Assembly (NCBI GenBank): GCA_944320415.1
Contig: CALUHJ010000003.1
Location: 152,456 to 216,455 of the forward strand
Direction: 5' to 3'
From: an uncultured Bacteroidales bacterium
GTDB lineage: Bacteria > Bacteroidota > Bacteroidia > Bacteroidales > P3
DNA length: 64,000 bases
Below the pieces are notes generated by a model. It did no database searches. It was not told the DNA's origin and saw nothing but the letters and a program-made list of their open reading frames with translations. Positions 27,847 through 35,175 of this stretch are shown piece after piece. Made by a program: the position numbers and the translations under genes. Every line of letters begins with the position of its first letter. Position 1 is the first letter of the stretch.

Positions 27847-28596
27847 TTATTTTATTTTGGAACCGTTGCTGAAAAAGTAAGAAAAACCAAAGTAAATATT
27901 AAACGGATTGAGTTTAAAGTCCAACGAATAACTAAGATTTTTGCCTTCAACGGTTTCATCTGTCAATATATCTTCATGTGTCAAAGACAACATTATGGGA
28001 TTCATGGAAAACTCAAAAGCAAACCCTTTCGTCAAAAAATACATGAAGCCCGGTGCTAACCCTATGTTCAGCGAATTCTTTACCCGTTGTATTTTTTTCA
28101 ACTTATCACCGTCATTATACATATCTCTTGTCAATTGTTCTGCGTGAATATAGCAGACATTGCTTTCATTGAATAAAAAGAATCTTTTTGAATACCCCAC
28201 CGGTATATAGTTTTTAACACCCACTGCCGTCGAAAAAGAAGACGAAACCGTATTGGTATTGTATTTTGAAGCATCAAGCACCAATTCCAATATTTTTGCT
28301 TCCACTGTATTTCTATTATCTGAAAAACTATACGATATACGACCATTCAATGCTACGTTGTCAGCAATGAACCAACCTCCTCCTATAGCTAAATCAGCTT
28401 CAAAAGTATTAGACTCTTCTATATCCAAAATGGATAACAGTACATCATTGCTTTTCTGTCCTCCTTCCAATCCGACACGAAAACTAATATTGCTCATGCC
28501 TTTCAGCATGCCATTGTTCCAATAGTCTTCCTGAGAAAAAGAATATACTGAAAATAATAAACAGAACAAGAGCAAAAACAATAGCTTATGTTTCAT
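27847..28596 (-). CDS. Outer-membrane beta-barrel protein
   Basis: 249 residues; signal peptide (MKHKLLFLLLFCLLFSVYSF, cut near FSQ), then alternating amphipathic strands (ISFRVGLEGGQK, FEADLAIGGGWFI, VALNGRISYSFSD, NIGLAPGFMYFLT, FAFEFSMNPIM, NIYFGFSYFFS), suggesting an 8-10-strand barrel. Function is unknown; it shares an operon with the PCMD lipoprotein. A TACCTTTG box stands only two bases before the ATG and a TACTTTCG box lies further upstream (complement of 28631-28638), so the transcript may have little or no leader. Confidence 0.75.
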   Translation of the reverse strand: MKHKLLFLLLFCLLFSVYSFSQEDYWNNGMLKGMSNISFRVGLEGGQKSNDVLLSILDIEESNTFEADLAIGGGWFIADNVALNGRISYSFSDNRNTVEAKILELVLDASKYNTNTVSSSFSTAVGVKNYIPVGYSKRFFLFNESNVCYIHAEQLTRDMYNDGDKLKKIQRVKNSLNIGLAPGFMYFLTKGFAFEFSMNPIMLSLTHEDILTDETVEGKNLSYSLDFKLNPFNIYFGFSYFFSNGSKIK

Positions 28597-28680
28597 TACA
28601 AAGGTATTTTGTTATACACGAACCAATTTGCGAAAGTAGTAAAAGTTTTTGGTTTATCTCGGATAATCATTGAAAAATCG

Positions 28681-28688
28681 TATATTTG
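28681..28688 (+). promoter_or_regulatory. Promoter -7 box of the thioredoxin gene
   Basis: TATATTTG, 25 bases before the start at 28714. It supports this start over an upstream in-frame ATG at 28588, which lies before the promoter. No good TTTG box at the standard distance. Confidence 0.5.
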
Positions 28689-28713
28689 CAAACATATAGT
28701 TAAACATTTTGAT

Positions 28714-29142
28714 ATGAAAATTCTATTACGATTGGTTTTATTGTTATTGTTGGCCAATACAGTTTGTTTCGGACAGTCTCCAAAAAAAGTTGTAAAAATT
28801 GACAGGGAAGATTTCCTGACGAAAGTTGTGGATTATACAAATGATTCCACCGGATGGAATTATTTGGGAGACAAACCTGCAATCATAGATTTTTATGCCG
28901 ATTGGTGCAAACCCTGCAAGATTGTATCTCCAATTCTTGACAAACTGGCCAAGGAATATTCGGGAAGGATATATATCTATAAGGTAAATGTAGACGAACA
29001 AAAACAACTGGCCAAAGAAATAGGCATAAGCAGTATTCCAACTATAATCTTTTCTCCAATTGAAAAAGAGCCTAGAATACTTGTCGGTGCACAATCCGAA
29101 GAACAATTGAGAGAATACATAGAGAAAATTCTTTTGAATTAG
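28714..29142 (+). CDS. Exported thioredoxin-family protein
   Basis: 142 residues from MKILLRLVLLLLLANTVCFG, a signal peptide cut near CFGQ. The thioredoxin fold follows: AIIDFYADWCKPCKIVSP with the redox pair C-K-P-C, YKVNVDEQKQLAKEIGISSIPT with the cis-proline, and a C-terminal helix EEQLREYIEKIL. It is predicted to be a periplasmic disulfide-handling protein. It is a single gene bounded by the perfect terminator hairpin before tRNA-Asn. Confidence 0.93.
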   Translation: MKILLRLVLLLLLANTVCFGQSPKKVVKIDREDFLTKVVDYTNDSTGWNYLGDKPAIIDFYADWCKPCKIVSPILDKLAKEYSGRIYIYKVNVDEQKQLAKEIGISSIPTIIFSPIEKEPRILVGAQSEEQLREYIEKILLN

Positions 29143-29227
29143 GTACGTTACACATTCAGTAACTGAATAATCAGGAAAAGTTTCTGATATTGTTAGATGT
29201 TGGAATTACATGTTTGGAATTTGCTAA

Positions 29228-29275
29228 AAAGGGAACAAAAAAAGAGAAGATAACTTCTCTTTTTTTGTTCCCTTT
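29228..29275. terminator. Bidirectional terminator, 22-bp perfect stem
   Basis: Arms 29228-29249 and 29254-29275 are exact inverted repeats with loop ATAA and internal A- and T-runs. It serves the thioredoxin gene (plus) and tRNA-Asn (minus), whose 3' end is one base away. Confidence 0.9.
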
Positions 29276-29276
29276 G

Positions 29277-29350
29277 CGCCCCCTTTAGGACTTGAACCTA
29301 AGACCCCATGATTAACAGTCATGTGCTCTAACCAACTGAGCTAAGGAGGC
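29277..29350 (-). tRNA. tRNA-Asn (anticodon GTT)
   Basis: The minus strand folds into a full cloverleaf: acceptor GCCTCCT with AGGGGGC, D arm GCTC/GAGC, anticodon stem CATGA/TCATG around the loop CTGTTAA, T arm TTAGG-TTCAAGT-CCTAA, discriminator G. The anticodon GTT reads AAC/AAU. The CCA end is not encoded (CAA follows), so it must be added after transcription. Confidence 0.97.
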
Positions 29351-29385
29351 ATTCAAAAATGCTTTTATATCCGCTAAAGCAGGTG

Positions 29386-29416
29386 CAAAGATACAACCTT
29401 TTTTTTTCCTGCCAAA
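29386..29416 (-). promoter_or_regulatory. Promoter of tRNA-Asn
   Basis: Minus strand TTTG (complement of 29413-29416), exactly 19 bases, TATCTTTG (complement of 29386-29393). A full consensus match, 36 bases before the tRNA 5' end. The rest of the gap to 29600 shows no gene. Confidence 0.85.
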
Positions 29417-29599
29417 TTTTTTCAAGAGTTTTTAATGATAAACTTTATTTCATTTCTTAGTCTCCTTAATGGAGGTTTGTTAATTCGTCAAACTTACACA
29501 TTGATAAATAATACATTACACATTTCTGCAATCGCTACATGAATTTCTTTATAAAATTGCGAACAGTCATGTAATATACATGAACAATCATCACTCATA

Positions 29600-30982
29600 T
29601 CAGAATTTTGAATTCAACCATCTGTACAAATCGTTACCATTGGCAAAAATCAACAATGCAAGCAATAAGGCCATACCTATCATCTGGGCTCTTTCAAGAA
29701 ACTTGTCACCAGGTTTTTTCCCGGTTATTATTTCCCATAGAGTGAACATAACATGCCCACCGTCCAATGCAGGGATAGGGAGAATGTTCATAAAGGCAAG
29801 GATTATGGACAAAAAAGCAGTCATATTCCAGAATATGGCCCAGTCCCACTGACTTGGGAACATGGAACCTATAGCCCCAAAACCTCCAAGTTGTGATGCC
29901 CCTTCCTTTGTAAATACCAGTTTGAATTGTTTGACGTAACTGGCCAATGTCTCCGTTCCCTGTTTTATGCCTTCAGGTATCGATTCCAACAAGTTGTATT
30001 CTTCTTTTTCAGTTTTATATATCAAAAGAGGATTCTTGCATGCCGCTCCTATCTTGCCGCTGTTGTCCAATTTTAAGCGTGTTTCCATACTGCTTCCGTC
30101 CCTGAAATAAGTGATGGAAATTTCTTCATTGCTCCTTCCTTCCATTGCCTTTATGAAGTCACTGAATGACGGTGTACTTACTCCGTTCAATGCAACTATG
30201 CTGTCACCTGTCCTCATACCTGCCTTTTGAGCAAGAGAACCTATCGCAAAGTTATCTATTACAAAAGGAAACCTTATGGTTACCAAAGACTTGGTACCGC
30301 TTGCAAGCACCTGTTTGGCAAAATCTTCAGGCAATGAAATATCAACTATTGTATCACCCCTTTTAACCTTTACCTGTTTTGGATTGTCCAAAAGTATTTG
30401 TTCCAAAGCATCTCCCAACAAATAAACATCCTTGTTGTCAACACTCAGAATCAGGTCACCGTTCCTGAAACCGTTTTTTATTGCCACATCCGCATAATCA
30501 AATCCCTGCGTAACGTTCCTTATAGGCAATGTCTCCTTGCCCCAGGTAAACAATATGGCCGAAAAAATCAATATCGCACCTATGAAGTTCATCAATACGC
30601 CTCCCAACACTATCAATAGTCTCTGCCATGCTTTCTTTGAACGGTATTCCCATTCTTCAGGTTCAGATTTCAACGAGTCCGCCGAAACATTGTTTTCGTC
30701 AATCATTCCAGCAATTGAACAATATCCTCCGAAAGGCAGCCATCCTATACCCCACTCGGTATGTTCTGGATGTTCGCCGAATGCCTCCGGCGCTTTCTTG
30801 CTGAACCAGCTGAAATGCCATTTACCATCATACCGTTTAGCCCTCAAAATGGAAAAATAAGGATTGAAAAACAAGTAAAACTGCTCAACCCTGGTTTTGA
30901 ACAGTCTCGCAAAAAAATAATGTCCCAGTTCATGTATAAAAACCAGAAAAGACAGACTTAAAATCAATGCCAAAATCTTCAT
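29600..30982 (-). CDS. rseP: Site-2 membrane metalloprotease RseP
   Basis: 460 residues. The zinc motif H-E-L-G-H is in the first helix (FLVFIHELGHYFFAR), one or two PDZ domains lie in the middle (KAGMRTGDSIVALNGVSTP), and the C-terminal membrane part has ILPIPALDGGHVMF, which carries the third zinc ligand. It cuts membrane-bound anti-sigma factors and signal-peptide remnants inside the inner membrane. It is the last gene of sufC-sufD-nadK-dxr-rseP, three bases after dxr; dxr-rseP is a common bacterial pair. Confidence 0.95.
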   Translation of the reverse strand: MKILALILSLSFLVFIHELGHYFFARLFKTRVEQFYLFFNPYFSILRAKRYDGKWHFSWFSKKAPEAFGEHPEHTEWGIGWLPFGGYCSIAGMIDENNVSADSLKSEPEEWEYRSKKAWQRLLIVLGGVLMNFIGAILIFSAILFTWGKETLPIRNVTQGFDYADVAIKNGFRNGDLILSVDNKDVYLLGDALEQILLDNPKQVKVKRGDTIVDISLPEDFAKQVLASGTKSLVTIRFPFVIDNFAIGSLAQKAGMRTGDSIVALNGVSTPSFSDFIKAMEGRSNEEISITYFRDGSSMETRLKLDNSGKIGAACKNPLLIYKTEKEEYNLLESIPEGIKQGTETLASYVKQFKLVFTKEGASQLGGFGAIGSMFPSQWDWAIFWNMTAFLSIILAFMNILPIPALDGGHVMFTLWEIITGKKPGDKFLERAQMIGMALLLALLIFANGNDLYRWLNSKF

Positions 30983-30985
30983 ATT

Positions 30986-32158
30986 CTATTTTGTTAGTTC
31001 GGTTATTTTATTTTCCAATGTTCTTCTTACCGTATCGTCAGTCTCAAAAAGATCATCCAATAAAGGATTCTGAATAAAATGGAAATCTGATAAAGACTTT
31101 TCTATCACGTAAGGTATGTCAACAAATCTAATATATCCTTTTATAAAAGCGTTTACCGCCACTTCATTTGCCGCATTCAATATCGCAGGCATATTACCAC
31201 CATGTTCAATAGCCCTATAGGCCAGATCCAAACACGGGAATAATCTTCGGTTCGGCTGTTCAAAGGTAAGCGAACCGTATTTGTATATATCGAACGGTTC
31301 GGAATTATTAGTCATTCTTTGAGGATAAGTAAGCGCATATTGTATCGGAAGTCTCATATCGGCAATGCCCAATTGCGCTTTCAAACAACCATCCTCAAAT
31401 TCAACCATAGAATGAATAACGCTCTGAGGATGTATCACTGCCTCTATCTGAGAAGGTGACACACCGAACAACCATCTGGCTTCTATCATCTCAAGTCCCT
31501 TGTTCATCAGACTTGCGGAATCCACACTAACCTTTTTGCCCATTGACCAGTTCGGATGGTTCAACGCTTCCCGCACACTAACCTTTTCCAATTCAGACTG
31601 CGTCTTGGTTCTGAAAGGTCCTCCCGATGCCGTAAGATATATACGTTTGATTTTATTGCAATATTCACCGTTGATTGACTGAAAGATTGCAGAATGCTCC
31701 GAATCTATCGGCAAAATGGGCACATTGTACTGCGCAGCAAGGGCGGTTATGTGCTCTCCTGCCACAACCAATGTCTCCTTGTTGGACAATGCTATAATCT
31801 TGCCTTTTCTTATTGCCTTGACCGTAGGAGACAATCCTGCAAATCCTACAATGGCAGTGACAACCACGTCAACGCTCTCCATCTGAACCGCATCATCAAT
31901 GCTTTCACTTCCTGCAAACACCTTTATATATGTATCAGATAAAGCATCCCTTACTTTCGGATACAAAGACTTGTCGGCTATCACAACACAATTGGGATTG
32001 AATCTGAGAGCCTGTTCGACCAAAAGGTCTGCCTGAGAATTGGCAGTAAGAACCTCAACACTGAATTTGTCTTCGTGCTGACTTATCACATCCAACGTTT
32101 GTCTTCCTATGGAGCCCGTGGAACCTATTACGGCTATTGCCTTCTTATCTTGCATCAT
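30986..32158 (-). CDS. dxr: 1-deoxy-D-xylulose 5-phosphate reductoisomerase
   Basis: 390 residues. NADPH motif IAVIGSTGSIGRQTLDV at the N-terminus, NKETLVVAG, the metal and substrate loop LPIDSEHSAIFQ, LTASGGPFR and the VSVDSASLMNKGLEMIEA helix. It catalyses the committed step of the MEP isoprenoid route. Two ATGs three bases apart compete for the start (32158, 32155). The gene overlaps nadK by 14 bases, so it is translationally linked to it. Confidence 0.97.
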   Translation of the reverse strand: MMQDKKAIAVIGSTGSIGRQTLDVISQHEDKFSVEVLTANSQADLLVEQALRFNPNCVVIADKSLYPKVRDALSDTYIKVFAGSESIDDAVQMESVDVVVTAIVGFAGLSPTVKAIRKGKIIALSNKETLVVAGEHITALAAQYNVPILPIDSEHSAIFQSINGEYCNKIKRIYLTASGGPFRTKTQSELEKVSVREALNHPNWSMGKKVSVDSASLMNKGLEMIEARWLFGVSPSQIEAVIHPQSVIHSMVEFEDGCLKAQLGIADMRLPIQYALTYPQRMTNNSEPFDIYKYGSLTFEQPNRRLFPCLDLAYRAIEHGGNMPAILNAANEVAVNAFIKGYIRFVDIPYVIEKSLSDFHFIQNPLLDDLFETDDTVRRTLENKITELTK

Positions 32159-33041
32159 TCACTCTGTTTCTTAAATTTGTTCCCCACATAAGTTTGTTCC
32201 TTATCGCTTCGAAAAAGTTTTGTTTGTGCATACGAATCAAAGGTACCTCGAAGTCAGCTTTTGAAACGGATATGCACAAAGGTTTTCTTACCGCAAAAGA
32301 CTGGGAATCCAAGTGTAGGGAAAGACCATTTCCCGCTTCGGAAATTACGAATCTTATCACCGAACTCTCCGGTATTATTATAGGTCTGAGCGTAAGGTTG
32401 TGCGGTGAAACGGGAGTTATGCAAAGACAGCGTGAATAAGGGGATATTATAGGCCCTCCGCAACTCATCGAATAAGCCGTGGAACCGGTCGGCGTAGCCG
32501 CTATAAGCCCGTCCGCAGTATAGGTTGCCAGAAATTCATCGTCAACAAACGCATTGATATCCAACAGCTCCCCCGGTGTCATAGAACGGACACATACCTC
32601 GTTCATGGCATATTTGTCTTTCCCGACCGAATCGTGCTCCACCTTCAACACACTGTGATTCTCTATTTCATAATTACCATTGTCGATTTCATCCAAAAGA
32701 CAGGCAATGTCTTCCTTTCCGACACTGGTCAGAAAGCCCAGATGACCTAAATTGATTCCCAAAACAGGTACAATACCGTTTTTTATAACGCAAAGCGTAT
32801 CAAGAAGCGTTCCATCGCCTCCGAGAGAAAAAAGCATGTCGGAAGAAGAGGATATGTCAGAACCGCTGTCGAAAATCTCCAAAGAAGCCAACCGGGGTAT
32901 CTGAACGCAATCTTTTATGGCCGCATGAAAATCCTTGTACATAAGGACCTTATCTCTTCTCAAAGCCAATTGTTTCAGCAAATCCTCTATATATTTCAAA
33001 TCCTCTTTTCTCGGATTCTTGCCAAACAGGGATATTCTCAT
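32145..33041 (-). CDS. nadK: NAD kinase
   Basis: 298 residues. The family motif G-G-D-G is in LFSLGGDGTLLDTL, followed by VLGINLGHLGFLT, YAMNEVCVRS and DGLIAATPTGSTAYSMSCGGP. It phosphorylates NAD to NADP, which the neighbouring dxr product uses as NADPH. It starts MRISLFGKN, six bases after sufD, and overlaps dxr. Confidence 0.96.
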   Translation of the reverse strand: MRISLFGKNPRKEDLKYIEDLLKQLALRRDKVLMYKDFHAAIKDCVQIPRLASLEIFDSGSDISSSSDMLFSLGGDGTLLDTLCVIKNGIVPVLGINLGHLGFLTSVGKEDIACLLDEIDNGNYEIENHSVLKVEHDSVGKDKYAMNEVCVRSMTPGELLDINAFVDDEFLATYTADGLIAATPTGSTAYSMSCGGPIISPYSRCLCITPVSPHNLTLRPIIIPESSVIRFVISEAGNGLSLHLDSQSFAVRKPLCISVSKADFEVPLIRMHKQNFFEAIRNKLMWGTNLRNRVNDAR

Positions 33042-33047
33042 GCGAAG

Positions 33048-34127
33048 CTAAATCTTTGTCGGATTAACCGGAAAATTGAACTTAGGGTTAGAGCATTGAA
33101 ACACACAATTGCCGCAGGCGGTCAACTCTCCCTGAAGCCTCCGTTTGATAAGGTCTCCCAAACTCTCTTTCAACTCCTCTATGTCACTCTTCGAAAGCAC
33201 ATCCTGACAAAAGGCATACATAAGCAACAGTTTTGCACTTCTCAACGCTATGCCCCTCGAACGAAGATAGAACAAGGCTTGATCATCCAACTGCCCTATC
33301 GTTGCTCCATGCGAACACTTTACATCATCGTTATAAATCTCAAGAAAAGGACGTGTATTCACTTTGGCCTTATCGGTAAGCAACATATTCTTGCTGCTCT
33401 GGAATGCCTCCGTTCCGCTCGCATCGTAATCGACAAAGACATGCCCTACAAAGTCCGCTTTGGCGCTGTCGTCCAAAATGCCCTTGAACAATTGGTTAGA
33501 TTGGCAGTTCCCCTTTTTATGATAAACATTCACCGTCGTTTGCGTACTCTGTTGTTTGTCCATAAGGTACAGACCGTTCAAGTCCGCTTTTCCGTATTCC
33601 CGATTGAAATTGACGGTAAAGTTGTTCCTTATCATTAATCCGTTAAGGCTAAGTCCGAAAGTGTTCAGCCTGGCACCTTCCCCAAGCTCGAATACAACGT
33701 CAGTATTTACTGACGACATATCGTTTACGTTCTCCAACTTGTAATAGTCCAGACTGCTGTCGGAAGCCAACTCTATCTTCAGCCCCGTTGAAAGACTGCA
33801 TCTGGAATCAGAATAAGAATCATCGCAGTGAATAAGCTTAAGCCTGCTGTTGCGGCCCAACTTGACGGAACTCAAAGAGGATGTTTCCGTCTCCCCGTTG
33901 AAACCGACCAGATTGAGAATCTGCAACGGCGTATCCATCCGTACGTCATCCATTACCTCTATTGCAACACCCTCATCCGTCCTTTCAATCCTTATCTTGC
34001 CGGACAAGCATTCATCCGGTCTGTAACCCGCCTGAAGTTTACCGTCAAGCTGTACAATCTTTATCGTTTTCAGCTCGGGTATGTTGCAACTGAAATCAAT
34101 GTAACCTTTTTCCATCGTTTCATTCAT
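33048..34127 (-). CDS. sufD: Fe-S cluster assembly protein SufD
   Basis: 359 residues from MNETMEKGYIDFS. The right-handed beta-helix core of the SufBD family is seen in repeated short strands, and the C-terminal family block in IYNDDVKCSHGATIGQLDDQALFYLRSRG, which holds the conserved Cys-Ser-His-Gly. SufD works with SufB and SufC to build Fe-S clusters. An upstream ATG at 34160 lies inside sufC; the chosen ATG overlaps the sufC stop as ATGA. Neither sufB nor sufS is next to it. Confidence 0.93.
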   Translation of the reverse strand: MNETMEKGYIDFSCNIPELKTIKIVQLDGKLQAGYRPDECLSGKIRIERTDEGVAIEVMDDVRMDTPLQILNLVGFNGETETSSLSSVKLGRNSRLKLIHCDDSYSDSRCSLSTGLKIELASDSSLDYYKLENVNDMSSVNTDVVFELGEGARLNTFGLSLNGLMIRNNFTVNFNREYGKADLNGLYLMDKQQSTQTTVNVYHKKGNCQSNQLFKGILDDSAKADFVGHVFVDYDASGTEAFQSSKNMLLTDKAKVNTRPFLEIYNDDVKCSHGATIGQLDDQALFYLRSRGIALRSAKLLLMYAFCQDVLSKSDIEELKESLGDLIKRRLQGELTACGNCVFQCSNPKFNFPVNPTKI

Positions 34128-34891
34128 CGTCTTTCGGATTCTAATTCCTGTCTTATCCAATCATAACCCTTCTCTTCCAACACAAGAGCCAAGGATTTGT
34201 CTCCGCTTTTCACTATTCTGCCCTCATACAACACGTGAACGAAATCGGGGACTATGTATTCCAACAATCTCTGATAATGAGTTATCACTATTATTGCGTT
34301 GTCTTTGCTCCTCAAAGCATTGACACCGTTGGCTACAATCCTTAATGCGTCTATGTCCAGACCCGAATCGGTCTCGTCCAAAATGGACAAGGTGGGATTC
34401 AACATGGCCATCTGGAAAATCTCGTTCTTCTTCTTCTCCCCTCCCGAAAAACCTTCGTTCACCGAACGGTTTGCAAGATTGCTCGTAAGCTCGACTATTT
34501 TCTTCTTTTCCTCCATCAATGCCATGAATTCCCTTGTCGGCATCGGGTCCAATCCCCTGTACTTTCTCTGTTCGTTGATAGCCGTACGCATGAAATTGGT
34601 TATGCTTACACCCGGTATCTCAACAGGATACTGAAATCCCAGAAATACACCTTCCGCAGCCCTCGCCTCTACCGGAAGACTCAAAAGGTCCTTGTTTTTG
34701 TAGGTTATATTCCCACTCATCACCTCAAAGGTATCCTTACCTGCTATTACGGAAGCGAGAGTGCTTTTTCCATTGCCGTTCGGACCCATTATGGCATGAA
34801 CCTCTCCGTAATCCACAGACAGATTCACCCCTTTCAATATTTCCTTATCCTTTATACTTGCATGTAAATCCTTAATCTCCAATAATGCCAT
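34124..34891 (-). CDS. sufC: Fe-S cluster assembly ATPase SufC
   Basis: 255 residues from MALLEIKDLHASIKDKEIL. ABC ATPase motifs: Walker A GPNGNGKSTLA, the SufC-type LGFQYPVEIPGV, signature NEGFSGGEKKKNEI, Walker B SILDETDSGLD and the switch histidine in VITHYQR. The in-frame ATG at 34975 adds 28 non-conserved residues and precedes the putative promoter, so it is rejected. First gene of a five-gene run with sufD, nadK, dxr and rseP. Confidence 0.95.
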   Translation of the reverse strand: MALLEIKDLHASIKDKEILKGVNLSVDYGEVHAIMGPNGNGKSTLASVIAGKDTFEVMSGNITYKNKDLLSLPVEARAAEGVFLGFQYPVEIPGVSITNFMRTAINEQRKYRGLDPMPTREFMALMEEKKKIVELTSNLANRSVNEGFSGGEKKKNEIFQMAMLNPTLSILDETDSGLDIDALRIVANGVNALRSKDNAIIVITHYQRLLEYIVPDFVHVLYEGRIVKSGDKSLALVLEEKGYDWIRQELESERR

Positions 34892-34929
34892 CTCAAAAAA
34901 ATGTTTCTTTGTGTTCAAATGAGAATCTG

Positions 34930-34960
34930 CAATATTACGAAAAAAAAGCGACATACCGAA
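34930..34960 (-). promoter_or_regulatory. Probable promoter of sufC operon
   Basis: Minus strand TTCG, 19 bases, TAATATTG (complement of 34930-34937). One mismatch in each box. It lies 38 bases before the sufC start. Confidence 0.4.
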
Positions 34961-35075
34961 AACATGTTTGTCCATTGCATTTCTCTCCTGCGGAAAACAA
35001 GTTAAGAATGAGACGTTTACAAAACGATTTACTGAAACTTGATTCTGATTTCACGGAATTTGATTCCATTTTTTT

Positions 35076-35101
35076 CTTTTCTGAATTCATTTTTTTCTTT
35101 C
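35076..35101 (+). repeat. T-rich element shared with the rmlD upstream region
   Basis: Matches 13431-13456 at 24 of 26 positions. A second looser copy (CATTTTTTTCTTTT) starts about 20 bases upstream, so the site looks like a tandem pair. It lies 68 bases upstream of the TACCTTTG box of the O-antigen-ligase-like gene. Confidence 0.6.
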
Positions 35102-35143
35102 TTTGTTTCGCGAAAGCCTTACATGAATCCGATGTTTTATTCG

Positions 35144-35151
35144 TACCTTTG
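35144..35151 (+). promoter_or_regulatory. Promoter -7 box of the O-antigen-ligase-like gene
   Basis: TACCTTTG, 24 bases before the ATG at 35176; the same box as in front of rmlD. The -33 box is unclear. Confidence 0.55.
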
Positions 35152-35175
35152 TGCAATATAATAACTTGTCCGGAT

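Noticed and set aside
34892..34975. 28-residue N-terminal extension of SufC
   Set aside because: Not conserved, and it precedes the likely promoter; MALLEIKDLH at 34891 is the family start.
34885..35175. 97-residue N-terminal extension of the O-antigen-ligase-like protein
   Set aside because: It crosses T-rich non-coding sequence and lies upstream of the TACCTTTG box.
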